Translations under genes and position numbers: made by a program
Shown here: positions 35,406 to 44,674 of the stretch, one piece after another
How the letters are laid out: each line of letters begins with the position of its first letter
How positions within the stretch are numbered: the first letter of the stretch is position 1
Source: Sphingomonas gellani
Lineage (GTDB): Bacteria > Pseudomonadota > Alphaproteobacteria > Sphingomonadales > Sphingomonadaceae
Direction of reading: 5' to 3'
DNA length: 64,000 nt
Assembly: GCF_900110035.1 (NCBI RefSeq)
Contig: NZ_FOCF01000006.1
Location: forward strand, 186,001 to 250,000
The notes under the pieces: generated by a model
Seen by the model: the letters and a program-made list of their open reading frames with translations, nothing else
Databases searched by the model: none
What the model was told of the DNA's origin: nothing

Positions 35406-36710
35406 TTACAGCACGAACCGGCTGAGGTCGGTGTTGCGTGCCACCGCCGCCAGTTGCCGGTCGACATAGGCCCCGTCCACCACCAGCGACTGTCCGGCGC
35501 GATCCTCCGCGTCGAAGCTGACTTCCTCCAACAGCTTCTCCATCACCGTCTGCAACCGGCGGGCGCCGATATTCTCGATCTGGCCGTTCACCTCCGCCGC
35601 GATGCGGGCCACGGCGGCGATGCCGTCGTCGGTGAAGGACACGTCCACGCCCTCGGTCGCAATCAGCGCCTGGTACTGCGCGGGCAGCGACGCCTTGGTG
35701 TCGGACAGGATCGCGATGAAATCGGCTTCCGTCAGCCCCTTCAGCTCGACCCGGATCGGCAGGCGCCCCTGCAATTCGGGCAGCAGGTCGGACGGCTTGG
35801 CGACGTGGAACGCGCCGGACGCGATGAACAGGATATGGTCCGTCTTCATCGGCCCGTATTTGGTCGCGACGGTGGTCCCCTCGATCAGCGGCAGCAGGTC
35901 GCGCTGCACACCCTCGCGGCTGACCGATCCGCCGCGCACGTCGCTGACCGCGATCTTGTCGATCTCGTCCAGGAACACGATGCCGTTCGCCTCCGCATCG
36001 GCCAGCGCGGTGCGGGTGACGTCGTCCTGGTCCAGCCGCTTGTCCGCCTCCTCCTCGACCAGCTTGTCCCACGCGGCGCGCACCGGCAGCTTGCGCCGCT
36101 TCAGGTTCTGCGCCCCGCCGCCGAACGACTTCATCATCTCCGACAGGTTCAGCATCTGCGGCGCGCCGGGGATCTCGAAGGGCATGGCGGGCGCCTGCTC
36201 CACCTCGATCTCGATCTCGGTCGCGTCCAGGTGCCCGTCGGCGAAGCGCTGCCGGAACGCCTCGCGCGTGGCCTGGCTCGACCCCTTGCCGGTCAGCGCG
36301 TCGAGCAGCCGGTCCATCGCCGCGCCCTCCGCCTTGTCCTTCACCGACAGGCGGCGGCGTTCCTTTTCCAGCCGGATCGCCTCCTCGACCAGGTCGCGCG
36401 CGATCTGTTCGACGTCGCGGCCGACATAGCCGACCTCGGTGAACTTGGTCGCCTCCACCTTGACGAAGGGGGCATCGGCCAGCTTCGCCAGACGCCGGCT
36501 GATCTCCGTCTTGCCGCACCCGGTCGGGCCGATCATCAGGATGTTCTTGGGCGTCACCTCGTCGCGCAGGTCGGGCGACAGCTGCTGCCGACGCCAGCGA
36601 TTGCGCAGCGCCACGGCGACCGCCCGCTTCGCATCCTGCTGGCCGATGATATGCGCGTCGAGCGCGGCGACGATCGCCTTCGGGGTCAGTGTGTCGTTCA
36701 AGTTCGTCAT
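35406..36710 (-). CDS. hslU: ATP-dependent protease ATPase subunit HslU
   Basis: HslU unfolds substrates and feeds them to the HslV peptidase. The 434-residue protein has Walker [10 protein letters not shown] (61-69), the pore motif GYVGRD ([15 protein letters not shown]), an I-domain (about 110-240), Walker B IVFLDEID and sensor ENIGARRLQ. The C-terminus LSRFVL is the tail that inserts into HslV. The only ATG in place is at 36710, which lies at the 3' edge of a hairpin without a clear Shine-Dalgarno; a TTG three codons in (36701) is an alternative. hslV lies 112 bases upstream in the same direction. Confidence 0.97.
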   Translation of the reverse strand: MTNLNDTLTPKAIVAALDAHIIGQQDAKRAVAVALRNRWRRQQLSPDLRDEVTPKNILMIGPTGCGKTEISRRLAKLADAPFVKVEATKFTEVGYVGRDVEQIARDLVEEAIRLEKERRRLSVKDKAEGAAMDRLLDALTGKGSSQATREAFRQRFADGHLDATEIEIEVEQAPAMPFEIPGAPQMLNLSEMMKSFGGGAQNLKRRKLPVRAAWDKLVEEEADKRLDQDDVTRTALADAEANGIVFLDEIDKIAVSDVRGGSVSREGVQRDLLPLIEGTTVATKYGPMKTDHILFIASGAFHVAKPSDLLPELQGRLPIRVELKGLTEADFIAILSDTKASLPAQYQALIATEGVDVSFTDDGIAAVARIAAEVNGQIENIGARRLQTVMEKLLEEVSFDAEDRAGQSLVVDGAYVDRQLAAVARNTDLSRFVL

Positions 36711-36729
36711 TCCGGCGAGGGCCGGAATG
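36708..36729. repeat. Perfect hairpin spanning the hslU start codon
   Basis: CATTCCGGC (36708-36716) and GCCGGAATG (36721-36729) are a perfect nine-base inverted repeat with loop GAGG. It resembles the short CATTCC...GGAATG palindromes scattered between sphingomonad genes. On the hslU message the stem ends in the ATG start codon. The rest of the hslV-hslU gap (to 36822) shows no gene. Confidence 0.6.
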
Positions 36730-36822
36730 GAACTCCGGCCGTGATTGTCAGGCCCCGGCTCCCGCTTTCCGTCGAACTGCCGCCTGGCATGGAAGCGCGT
36801 CGCCGGGATGATGCGACGGGGG

Positions 36823-37398
36823 TCAGGTGGCGCTGTCCAGCGTTTCGACGGTCAGCCGGTCGTTGGTGTACACGCACACCTCCGCCGCGATCGCCATCGC
36901 CTTGCGGCACACGGTTTCCGCGTCGCCCTCATACTCGACCAGCGCGCGCGCGGCGGCGAGGGCGTAGTTGCCGCCCGACCCGATCGCCGCGATGCCGTTC
37001 TCCGGCTCCAGCACGTCGCCATTGCCGGTCAGGATCAGCGTCACATCCTTGTCGGCGACGATCATCATCGCCTCCAGGTTGCGCAGATACTTGTCAGTCC
37101 GCCAATCCTTGGCCAGCTCGACCGCCGCCCGCATCAGCTGGCCGTTATGGCGTTCCAGCTTCGCTTCCAGCCGCTCGAACAGCGTGAAGGCATCCGCCGT
37201 CGCGCCCGCGAAGCCGCCGATCACGCTGCCGTCGCCCAGCCGGCGGACCTTTCGGGCGTTCGGCTTCATCACCGTTTGGCCCATCGATACCTGTCCGTCG
37301 CCTGCCACCACGACCTTGCCGCCGCGTCGGACCGACAAAATGGTCGTGCCATGCCACACCGGCCCAATGCCACTCTGGGCGCTCTCATTCCCGCTCAT
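36823..37398 (-). CDS. hslV: ATP-dependent protease peptidase subunit HslV
   Basis: HslV is the proteasome-like threonine peptidase of the HslUV complex. The 191-residue precursor carries a 17-residue propeptide ([17 protein letters not shown]) before the catalytic Thr18 in [20 protein letters not shown]. Lys in VRRL and the metal-binding segment near the C-terminus are present. Long propeptides of this kind are normal in alphaproteobacteria. The ATG at 37398 is chosen; the frame is open 12 codons upstream without similarity. It is followed by hslU on the same strand. Confidence 0.96.
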   Translation of the reverse strand: MSGNESAQSGIGPVWHGTTILSVRRGGKVVVAGDGQVSMGQTVMKPNARKVRRLGDGSVIGGFAGATADAFTLFERLEAKLERHNGQLMRAAVELAKDWRTDKYLRNLEAMMIVADKDVTLILTGNGDVLEPENGIAAIGSGGNYALAAARALVEYEGDAETVCRKAMAIAAEVCVYTNDRLTVETLDSAT

Positions 37399-37481
37399 GG
37401 CGCGCCATATGGGATGGCGGGTCCCGTGCTGCAATCACGCGCCCAATGTGGCGTTCGTGTGCGTCACAGGACCCGCGCCGA

Positions 37482-38363
37482 TCAGCGCGCGTGGGCGAGC
37501 AGAAAGGCGCTGCTGTCCGCCAGCACCGGTCCCTTGCCGCGAAACGGTCGCGACAGCGCCATGACCAGATCGACATGGCTGCGGCCCGGATATTCGCGCA
37601 ACACCACCGGCGCTCCGGCCGCGCGCAGGCGCTCGGCCAGGGCAATGCTGTTGCGCGGCCGGACCACCGTGTCCGCGCTGCCATAGGCGAGCCACAGCGG
37701 CGGGGCGTCCGCGCGGACTTGCGCGATCGGCTGCGTCTCCTGCGGGCGCGGCCAAGCGCCGAACGCGTCCACCGCCCGCTTGTCGTCGAACGGGTAGAAG
37801 TCGTACGGTCCCGCCAGCAATGCCGCGGCGCACACGATGCGCGGGTCCACGCCGGCCTCTCGCAGGAACCGCCCGTCCAGCGCCAGCATCGCCGCGTTGT
37901 ACGCCCCCGCGCTATAGCCGGCGAGCGTGATCCGCGCCGGATCTCCGCCATAGCGGGCGACATTGTCGCGCACCCATCGGATCGCCTGCGCGCCGTCCTG
38001 CACAAAGGCTGGATAGCGGACCTGCGGCACCAGCCGGTAATCCGGCACCACCGCGACGAACCCCTGTCCGGCATAGGCACGCCCCGCGAAGCCGTATTCG
38101 GCGCGCGAACCCGCCACCCACGCCCCGCCATAGAAGAACACCACGACCGGCAACCGGCCCGCATGGCGTTTGCGCGGCACCCAGACGTCCAGCGCCTGCC
38201 GCGGCTCGGAGCCATAGGGGGCGCCGCGTACCGCCAGCCGTGCACCACGGTCGCCCGGCGTCACGCGATCCACGCCATTCAGCAGGCCTGCCGGCGAGCA
38301 CCCCGCCAGCGCCCATAGCGCGCCCAGATGCGCCAACCCCCTGCCGATCATGCCCCGCAACAC
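37482..38363 (-). CDS. Lipoprotein esterase/lipase of the BD-FAE/HSL type
   Basis: The 293-residue product has a lipoprotein signal (AHLGALWALAGC, lipobox LAGC near residue 22) and an alpha/beta-hydrolase fold. FFYGGAWVAGSR is the oxyanion loop (HGG replaced by YGG), GYSAGA the nucleophile elbow, YGSADTVVRP the acid loop and RSHVDLV the His. This pattern fits the carboxylesterase/BD-FAE group. ATG 38363 or ATG 38351 may be the start. The change of the usual HGGxW His to Tyr is notable. It lies upstream of hslV on the same strand with 83 bases between. Confidence 0.83.
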   Translation of the reverse strand: MLRGMIGRGLAHLGALWALAGCSPAGLLNGVDRVTPGDRGARLAVRGAPYGSEPRQALDVWVPRKRHAGRLPVVVFFYGGAWVAGSRAEYGFAGRAYAGQGFVAVVPDYRLVPQVRYPAFVQDGAQAIRWVRDNVARYGGDPARITLAGYSAGAYNAAMLALDGRFLREAGVDPRIVCAAALLAGPYDFYPFDDKRAVDAFGAWPRPQETQPIAQVRADAPPLWLAYGSADTVVRPRNSIALAERLRAAGAPVVLREYPGRSHVDLVMALSRPFRGKGPVLADSSAFLLAHAR

Positions 38364-38408
38364 CTGTCCCCTTGTCCGGTCCCGGCACCGGTCGATGCCG
38401 GCGCCCCG

Positions 38409-38774
38409 TCACCGCTCAACGCCCCGCGTCTTGCCCCAGGTCCGCGCCACCGTGTAGCCGAGATACCCCGTGCCGAAGAGGGCATAGAGCGGCTCCGGCA
38501 GGGCGGACAGATAGGCGCGCATCCCCTGCGCGATCGCGGCCGCGACCTGCGGATTGACCGCTGCGATCAGGCCGACCGGGATCGACCACAACAGCAGCGC
38601 ATACATGACGTAGAGAAATGTCGGGCGCGACCGGTCCGTCCACCGATCACCCTCCCGGACCGGCGGCTCCGCCCCGATCGGCTCCCCCTCGTCCTGTACG
38701 TCACACGCAGCAGGCGCCACCACCGGCACAGTGCGGCTCCCTGCCACGCGGCGGGTTCGCGCGACGCCGCTCAT
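38409..38774 (-). CDS. GTA-type 3TM holin
   Basis: The 121-residue product has a polar N-terminal 50 residues, then FLYVMYALLLWSIPVGLIAA (first helix), an amphipathic middle AAAIAQGMRAYLSALPEPLY, and ALFGTGYLGYTVARTW (last helix). This arrangement matches the 'holin of 3TMs, for gene-transfer release' family found with gene transfer agents. It overlaps the endolysin by ATGA. In Rhodobacter capsulatus the GTA holin and endolysin lie away from the structural cluster, as here. The role is in releasing GTA particles by lysis, which is inferred from the family. Confidence 0.78.
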   Translation of the reverse strand: MSGVARTRRVAGSRTVPVVAPAACDVQDEGEPIGAEPPVREGDRWTDRSRPTFLYVMYALLLWSIPVGLIAAVNPQVAAAIAQGMRAYLSALPEPLYALFGTGYLGYTVARTWGKTRGVER

Positions 38775-39310
38775 CCGACCCGGTTCGCCAGCCAGCCGTA
38801 CAGGAACGCCTCATTGGCCGGCCGCGCCTCCGCCAGCGACAGATAGCGCTCGCCCTGCAACGCCTCCATGGCCTTCAACAACACGCTCTCCCCACCGCGT
38901 CCCCGCACCGTCAGGAACCGGTCCAGCGCTTGCAGGCTGCGCGGGCCCAGCCGCCCGTCGACGCCGATGTCCGGATAGTCGCGCGCGCCACGGTTCAGCG
39001 CGTTCAGCGCGCGTTGCAAAAACCCGGCCGCGACCGCCGGCCCCATGTTGACGCCCGTGTCGAACAGTTCGGCGGCGATCGCGGGCGCCCTCTCGGCCAC
39101 GCGGTCGAACCCCGGCCGCATCCAGTAAAGCCGGCGATAGATGTCGCGCGCCGTCCCGCGCGGCAGGCGCCGCATATCGCCGGCATAGCCATTGGCGCGC
39201 GCCACCGCCTCCGTGATCCCCCAGCGCGTCGCGCCGCCAGCGTCCCCGACCGCATGGACGAAGCCGCCCTCCCGGTCGATCACGGCATCGATCATCGAAT
39301 CACAGTCCAT
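38771..39310 (-). CDS. GH108-family endolysin
   Basis: The 179-residue product has the GH108 N-terminus: IDAVIDREGGFVHAVGDAGG with catalytic Glu14, then GATRWGITEAVARANGYAGD, and a C-terminal peptidoglycan-binding segment (PDIGVDGRLGPRSLQALDRF). No signal peptide is present, so export needs the holin next door. The ATG at 39310 is preferred over a TTG at 39328. GH108 enzymes are N-acetylmuramidases of phages and GTAs. It sits without head, tail or terminase genes in view, consistent with a separate lysis cassette. Confidence 0.87.
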   Translation of the reverse strand: MDCDSMIDAVIDREGGFVHAVGDAGGATRWGITEAVARANGYAGDMRRLPRGTARDIYRRLYWMRPGFDRVAERAPAIAAELFDTGVNMGPAVAAGFLQRALNALNRGARDYPDIGVDGRLGPRSLQALDRFLTVRGRGGESVLLKAMEALQGERYLSLAEARPANEAFLYGWLANRVG

Positions 39311-39374
39311 CCCAGGCCTCCCCGCCAAAGGTCAGCGGTGAACCATATGGGTTCGTTGTAGGACAGGATTTTTT

Positions 39375-40457
39375 CTAGCGATCGCGCTTGCCCTCGGCCT
39401 TGCGCCGCCCCGTCCACCACATCGCCACGCCTGTCAGCAGCAGCGGCAACGACGCCAATCCGGTGAGAAAGGCGACGATCCGCCACGCTCCTGACGCGAG
39501 CCCGCCATCCGATCCGCTACCATGCAGCCGCCGCATCAGCCCCTCAGTTCCATGGCGCTCCGCATCCAGCGCGCGCACGACGGTGCCGGCGTCGTCGGCC
39601 ACCTTCACGCTCCCACCCGCTTGAAAGGACACCGTCCAGTCCGCGCTCCGCTCGGTCGGCCAGACGATCCGCACCCACGGGCTGGCGTTCAGCGTCGACG
39701 CCGCCGCCACGACGCGATCGGGGCTCATGGCGGCGCGCGCGATCGGCAGCGGGACCTTGCCGGCATCGATCGGCATGGATTTTCCGATCGAGAAGGCCAG
39801 CCACGCCCCGCTCGCCGACAGGACCAGCAACGGCACGGCGGTCCAAAGTCCCACAGCGTGATGCAGGTTGCTCGCCCCCTGCGCATGGCGTCGCCAGCGC
39901 AGCCCGTGCAGCAGGCTGCCGACCGTCGGACGCCACAGCCACACCCCACTCAACGCGAGCAACATGACCACCAGTCCGACACAGCCCAGCACCCAGCGGC
40001 CGCTATGTCCCATGAACAGGCTGGTGTGCAGGTCATGCAGCGCGCCGACTATCGAGCGCGCACCCTGACCCAGTACACGCCCCGTCGGCGGGTTCAGGAA
40101 CACGGCCGTGCCCTGCGGCATGCCGGCGCTACTCACGTCTGCGACGACAGGTCCGCTGCGATTCACCGTGATCGCGGCGATCCGCTGGCCCGCACGGAGC
40201 GTCCGCCGCGCCGCATCGGCATAGGCCGATGGCGCCAGCACGGCCTGACCCGACACGGCATAGCGCCCCGGATGGACGACCCGGTCCAGCGCCGGTCCCA
40301 GCATCAGCGCGGCGCCCGACAACAGCACCGGCACCACCAGCACCGCCAACACCAGCCCGATCCAGCGATGCAGCACGAACATGGTGGGTCGCACCGGCCC
40401 GACCGACCCGCGCCGCTCCTTCGGCGCCCGCGCCCGCCGTCGCGCTGCCCTTGTCAT
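39375..40457 (-). CDS. PepSY-associated transmembrane protein
   Basis: The 360-residue protein has four membrane helices: MFVLHRWIGLVLAVLVVPVL at the start, WVLGCVGLVVMLLALSGVWLW, TAVPLLVLSASGAWLAFSI and a final IVAFLTGLASLPLLLTGVAM. The periplasmic part has a PepSY-like ITVNRSGPVVADVSS region, and histidines LHDLH and NLHHAVG could bind haem or metal. This family includes iron-regulated oxidoreductases of siderophore or haem reduction; the function is not firm. It overlaps the RHH gene upstream (ATGA). Basic residues at the N-terminus (MTRAARRRARAPKERRG) are unusually dense. Confidence 0.82.
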   Translation of the reverse strand: MTRAARRRARAPKERRGSVGPVRPTMFVLHRWIGLVLAVLVVPVLLSGAALMLGPALDRVVHPGRYAVSGQAVLAPSAYADAARRTLRAGQRIAAITVNRSGPVVADVSSAGMPQGTAVFLNPPTGRVLGQGARSIVGALHDLHTSLFMGHSGRWVLGCVGLVVMLLALSGVWLWRPTVGSLLHGLRWRRHAQGASNLHHAVGLWTAVPLLVLSASGAWLAFSIGKSMPIDAGKVPLPIARAAMSPDRVVAAASTLNASPWVRIVWPTERSADWTVSFQAGGSVKVADDAGTVVRALDAERHGTEGLMRRLHGSGSDGGLASGAWRIVAFLTGLASLPLLLTGVAMWWTGRRKAEGKRDR

Positions 40458-40696
40458 GGCCGGGTGAACAGCCAGGTGCGCAGCGCGCTGGCCAGATTGG
40501 CCGGATCGGCATGGGACACGCGCACCGCATCGATCTCCGCCACCAGCGCGCTCAGCGGCAGGCTCATCGCCTTGGCGGCCCCTTCCAACGCGGCCCAGAA
40601 CACCGGTTCCAGACTGATGGATGTCTGATGCCCCGCGATGGTGATCGACCGCTTCACCGGGCCGGCGAATCCGTCGGGTGGAAGGTGGATGTCCAT
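40454..40696 (-). CDS. Ribbon-helix-helix domain protein
   Basis: The 80-residue product carries the alphaproteobacterial RHH (PF13467-like) pattern: KRSITIAGHQTSISLEPVFW followed by AALEGAAKAMSLPLSALVAE and NLASALRTWLF. The strand TSISLEP is the DNA-contacting ribbon. It overlaps the PepSY gene (ATGA), suggesting that it controls or accompanies it. ATG 40696 was chosen. No operator could be assigned. Members are of unknown target in most species. Confidence 0.82.
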   Translation of the reverse strand: MDIHLPPDGFAGPVKRSITIAGHQTSISLEPVFWAALEGAAKAMSLPLSALVAEIDAVRVSHADPANLASALRTWLFTRP

Positions 40697-40782
40697 GCCG
40701 CTTGTTGCCGGGCCGGACGGTGTCTGCGCAAGTCCGCTTCGTCCCGGCGGAACGCCGTCAATGCTGCATCGTTCGGGCCGCC

Positions 40783-41634
40783 ATGAACGAGCAGCAACCG
40801 CCGCAGGACCCGCAGGAGGAGGAAACGCCCTCCACCCAATTGTCGGAGGACGAAGTGGAGGCGGTGGCCGAGAAAAAGGCCAGTTCCGCCCGCGTCGTCC
40901 ACGAGGTGATCCGCCTGCAAGGGCAGGAGGAGTTGAAGCGTCCCCTGCTGTCGTTGCTGTTCTCCGCCTTTGCCGCCGGACTCGCCATCTCCACCTCCGT
41001 TCTGGCAGAAACCTTCCTCGAACAACGACTTGGCGCGTCGCCCCAGGCGGAACTCGTCACCTCGCTCGGTTACTGCGTCGGGTTCGTGCTGGTCATCATC
41101 GGCAACCTCCAGCTGTTCACGGAAAACACCGTAACCGCCGTGCTGCCGCTCGCCACTCACCCGACATGGCGCAACCTCGGGCGGCTGGGTCGGCTGTGGG
41201 GCATCGTCTTCACGGGCAACATGCTCGGCACCTTCCTCGCCGCGCTGCTGATGGCGCATCAAGTCATCCTGTCGGCGGAGCAACTGGGCGCCGCGACGGA
41301 GGTGTCGCGACACCTGCTGGAACGCGACGTGGCCAAGACGCTGCTGCTGGGCATCCCGTCGGGCTTCCTGGTCGGGTCGATCGCCTGGATCATGCCGAAC
41401 GCGCGGGGCAGTGAGTTCTGGATCGTCGTGGTCATCACCTACGTGATCGCGATCGGCGGGTTCAGCCATGTGGTGGCCGGATCGGCAGAGGCATGGTTGT
41501 TGTGGATGACCGGAAAGGCGAGCGGTGCCTGGGTGCTGGGCGGGTTCATCATCCCCGCGCTGGTCGGCAACATCATCGGCGGCACCGGACTGTTTGCGGT
41601 GCTGGCGCACGGACAGGTGCGCAGCGAGATCTAG
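40783..41634 (+). CDS. Formate/nitrite transporter family protein
   Basis: The 283-residue protein has an acidic cytosolic N-terminus of about 50 residues (EEETPSTQLSEDEVEAVAEK), then six helices in the FNT aquaporin-like fold. LLFSAFAAGLAISTSVLAET is helix 1, LQLFTENTV is the FNT loop, and GNMLGTFLAALLM plus GFIIPALVGNIIGGTGLF are the two half-helix regions; the NIIGGTGLF end is a hallmark. It may carry formate, nitrite, lactate or hydrosulfide. The ATG at 40783 is chosen. It converges on cobT and is divergent from the RHH gene. Confidence 0.85.
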   Translation: MNEQQPPQDPQEEETPSTQLSEDEVEAVAEKKASSARVVHEVIRLQGQEELKRPLLSLLFSAFAAGLAISTSVLAETFLEQRLGASPQAELVTSLGYCVGFVLVIIGNLQLFTENTVTAVLPLATHPTWRNLGRLGRLWGIVFTGNMLGTFLAALLMAHQVILSAEQLGAATEVSRHLLERDVAKTLLLGIPSGFLVGSIAWIMPNARGSEFWIVVVITYVIAIGGFSHVVAGSAEAWLLWMTGKASGAWVLGGFIIPALVGNIIGGTGLFAVLAHGQVRSEI

Positions 41635-41694
41635 GGGTGGCCCAGCCGGGTTGCCGGACCGCGCTGTCGCGGAACCCGTCAACCCGCCCCTTGC

Positions 41695-43524
41695 TCAATC
41701 CGTGTCGAACAGGGCCGCCAGCTGTTCGATGATCGTACCGCCCAGCTGCTCGGCATCCATGATCGTCACCGCCCGGCTGTAATAGCGCGTCACGTCATGC
41801 CCGATGCCGATCGCCACCAGTTCGACCGGCGACTTCGCCTCGATCCAGCCGATCACCTGTCGCAGATGGCGCTCCAGATACGATCCGGAGTTCACGGACA
41901 GCGTCGAATCGTCGACCGGCGCACCGTCGGAAATGACCATCAGGATACGCCGCTCTTCCGGCCGGGCGAGCAGACGGCCGTGCGCCCACATCAGCGCCTC
42001 GCCGTCGATATTCTCCTTCAACAGCCCTTCGCGCATCATCAGGCCCAGATTGGTGCGCGCGCGCCGCCACGGTTCATCCGCCTTCTTGTACACGATGTGG
42101 CGGATGTCGTTCAGCCGCCCCGGCTGCGGCGGTCGCCCGGCGGCCAGCCACGTTTCCCGGCTCTGCCCGCCCTTCCACGCGCGCGTGGTAAACCCCAGGA
42201 TCTCCGTCTTGACCCCACACCGTTCCAGCGTGCGCGCCAGGATGTCGGCGCTGATCGCCGCGATGGAGATCGGCCGGCCGCGCATCGACCCGCTGTTGTC
42301 GATCAACAGCGTCACCACCGTGTCGCGGAAATCAGTGTCCCGCTCCACCTTGTACGACAGCGACTGGCCCGGCGACACCACGACACGCGCCAACCGCGCC
42401 GCGTCCAGCAACCCTTCTTCCTGGTCGAAGTCCCAGGACCGGTTCTGCTGCGCCATCAACCGGCGTTGCAACCGGTTCGCCAGCTTCGACACCGCCGATT
42501 GCAGGTGCACCAGCTGCTGGTCCAGATATCCGCGCAACCGCACCAGCTCGTCCGCATCGCACAGGTCGGTGGCGGCGATTACCTCGTCGAACTGGTTGGT
42601 CCACGCCTTGTAATCGAATTGCGGCGCGCCGTCGGACGACGGGCGATTGGGCCGGACCGGCTGCGCGCCCTCGTCGCCCTCATCGCCCAGGTCGCCGTCC
42701 ATGTCGTCGAGCGAGTCGTTGTCGGCCTGCTGCTGCTCGCCCTCGCCCTCGTCGCCTTCGGCCTCGCGCTGTTCGCCCCGCGCCTCGACCTGTCCCTCGC
42801 CCTGGCCGCCTTCGTCCTCGCCCTCGTCGGTGTCGCTGTCCTGATCGGCCTCCTCGGTGGACTCCTCCTCGCCGCCGTCATCGGCGTCGCTCGGTTCCGC
42901 CTCGCCCTCGACCAGCTCCAGTTCGGCGAGCATCTTCATCGCCAGCGCCTGGAACGCGCGTTGATCGTCCAGCGCCATGCCCAGCGCGGACAGGTCGGTA
43001 CGCTCCTCGATCCAGTCTCGCACCAGTGCCAGCGCCGGCTGCACCGTCGCGGGCGCATCCTGCCCGGTCAGCTTCTCGCGAACCATCAGGCCAAGCGCGG
43101 TGGACAGCGGCACCTCCGCCCGGCTGCGCGCGCGGGTGATCGGGTCGGCCCGCAACCGGACGTCCAGCGCATGCGCCAGATTGTCGGCGATGCCGGCATA
43201 TCCCCGGCTGCCCAGCGCCTCGACGCGCGCACCCTCAATCGCGTCGAACACCGACCGCGCCACCGCATCGCCGGGCGCGGCGCGCGCATGCAGCGCCGCG
43301 TCGTGGTGACGCAGCCTGAGCGCGAACCCGTCCGCGAAGCCCCGCGCCTCCGCCACCTGTTCGGGCGGCAGCTGCCGTGCGGGCATCGGCACCTTGATGT
43401 GCTTGCCCGACTGCGAAGGCGCATCGGCGGTGAAGCCTAGCTCCACCTCCGGCTCGTCCGACAGCGCACGTGCGGTGCCGGCGAGAACGGCCTTGAACCG
43501 GTCGAGGGGCGTTTCGTTGGCCAA
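41695..43524 (-). CDS. cobT: CobT-type vWA protein of a cobaltochelatase-like complex
   Basis: CobT is the vWA subunit that works with the CobS ATPase in aerobic cobalt insertion. The 609-residue product has a helical N-terminal half, an extremely acidic linker (residues 204-288, over half Asp/Glu) and a C-terminal vWA domain with MIDAS DNSGSM at 409-414. Start is TTG 43524, three bases after the cobS stop; no ATG exists before residue 47. CobN, the cobalt-binding subunit, is not in the window. In many alphaproteobacteria cobST persists without B12 synthesis, so its target here may differ. Confidence 0.92.
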   Translation of the reverse strand: MANETPLDRFKAVLAGTARALSDEPEVELGFTADAPSQSGKHIKVPMPARQLPPEQVAEARGFADGFALRLRHHDAALHARAAPGDAVARSVFDAIEGARVEALGSRGYAGIADNLAHALDVRLRADPITRARSRAEVPLSTALGLMVREKLTGQDAPATVQPALALVRDWIEERTDLSALGMALDDQRAFQALAMKMLAELELVEGEAEPSDADDGGEEESTEEADQDSDTDEGEDEGGQGEGQVEARGEQREAEGDEGEGEQQQADNDSLDDMDGDLGDEGDEGAQPVRPNRPSSDGAPQFDYKAWTNQFDEVIAATDLCDADELVRLRGYLDQQLVHLQSAVSKLANRLQRRLMAQQNRSWDFDQEEGLLDAARLARVVVSPGQSLSYKVERDTDFRDTVVTLLIDNSGSMRGRPISIAAISADILARTLERCGVKTEILGFTTRAWKGGQSRETWLAAGRPPQPGRLNDIRHIVYKKADEPWRRARTNLGLMMREGLLKENIDGEALMWAHGRLLARPEERRILMVISDGAPVDDSTLSVNSGSYLERHLRQVIGWIEAKSPVELVAIGIGHDVTRYYSRAVTIMDAEQLGGTIIEQLAALFDTD

Positions 43525-43527
43525 GCC

Positions 43528-44547
43528 TTACGCCTTTGCCGCGATGCTTTCGGGCAGGTCCTTGCCGAACACGCGCTGGTAATATTCCGCCACCAGCGGC
43601 CGCTCCGCCTCATCACACTTGTTCAGGAACGACAGGCGGAACGCAAAGCCGATATCGCCGAAGATCAACGCGTTCTGCGCCCAGGTGATGACCGAACGCG
43701 GGCTCATCACGGTGGAGATGTCGCCGTTGATGAACCCCTTGCGCGTCAGGTCGGCGACGCGGACCATGTTCTCGACCGTCTTCTTGCCGTCCGGCTTGTC
43801 ATACTCGCCCGACTTGGCCAGCACGATCTGCGCCTCGGTCGCGGCGGGCAGGTAGTTCAGCGTGACCACCACGTTCCACCGGTCCATCTGGCCCTGGTTG
43901 ATCTGCTGCGTGCCATGATACAGCCCCGACGTGTCGCCCAGGCCGACCGTGTTGGCGGTCGCGAACAGGCGGAAATACGGGTTCGGCCGGATCACCCGGT
44001 TCTGGTCGAGCAGCGTCAGCTTGCCCTCCGTCTCCAGCACGCGCTGGATCACGAACATCACGTCGGGCCGGCCCGCGTCATATTCGTCGAAGACCAGTGC
44101 GGTCGGGGTCTGCAGCGCCCAGGGCAACAGCCCCTCGCGGAATTCCGTCACCTGCTGTCCGTCACGCAGCACGATGGCGTCGCGCCCGACCAGGTCGATG
44201 CGGCTGATATGCGCGTCCAGGTTGATGCGGATGCACGGCCATTTCAGGCGCGCCGCCACCTGCTCGATATGGGTCGACTTGCCCGTGCCGTGATAGCCCT
44301 GCACCATCACACGGCGATTGTGCGCGAAGCCGGCCAGCACCGCCAGCGTGGTGTCCGGATCGAACACATAGGCGGGGTCCAGGTCCGGCACCCGCTCGTC
44401 CGCCTCGCTGAATGCGGGCACCTGCATGTCGACGTCGATGCCGAACACGTCGCGCACGCTGACGGTCAGGTCGGGGGCGGCGAGCACCGTGGTCTCGCGG
44501 CCCGGCAATTCGGGATTGGCGGGCTGGTTCTTGGGCAGGTCGGTCAT
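43528..44547 (-). CDS. cobS: CobS-type AAA+ ATPase
   Basis: The 339-residue MoxR-class AAA+ protein has Walker [10 protein letters not shown] (84-92), Walker B LVFDEYD, sensor [12 protein letters not shown] and an Arg finger region in [14 protein letters not shown]. It forms rings with CobT. Start is ATG 44547, with the family N-terminus [16 protein letters not shown]. It is upstream of cobT with a three-base gap. Its role may be cobaltochelatase or, in cells without the B12 pathway, an unknown metal-insertion or chaperone function. The gene upstream is the dnaJ-like gene. Confidence 0.93.
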   Translation of the reverse strand: MTDLPKNQPANPELPGRETTVLAAPDLTVSVRDVFGIDVDMQVPAFSEADERVPDLDPAYVFDPDTTLAVLAGFAHNRRVMVQGYHGTGKSTHIEQVAARLKWPCIRINLDAHISRIDLVGRDAIVLRDGQQVTEFREGLLPWALQTPTALVFDEYDAGRPDVMFVIQRVLETEGKLTLLDQNRVIRPNPYFRLFATANTVGLGDTSGLYHGTQQINQGQMDRWNVVVTLNYLPAATEAQIVLAKSGEYDKPDGKKTVENMVRVADLTRKGFINGDISTVMSPRSVITWAQNALIFGDIGFAFRLSFLNKCDEAERPLVAEYYQRVFGKDLPESIAAKA

Positions 44548-44674
44548 GATGGGTCCTTGTACCCGGGACGGTCCCGAGGTCCAGCGTGGTGCAGCGCGGA
44601 ACGGGCGAAAAGATCGGGCGAAGGAAACCCATGAAACCGCCGATCGCTCCGGCCGGCGCGCCGATAATGACGGC

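Noticed and set aside
35454-37187. A 577-codon frame antisense to hslU and hslV
   Set aside because: It reads through two genes and their gap with no recognisable domain.
42640-42910. A repeat-like tract that could be mistaken for a tandem repeat or CRISPR
   Set aside because: It is the coding sequence of the Asp/Glu-rich linker of CobT; no regular repeat-spacer order exists.
41797-43440. A 547-codon frame antisense to cobT
   Set aside because: Low-complexity product that mirrors the acidic linker of CobT.
43525-44674. Another gene between cobS and the dnaJ-like gene
   Set aside because: The frame upstream of ATG 44547 is open for 50 codons but does not resemble CobS or any other family.
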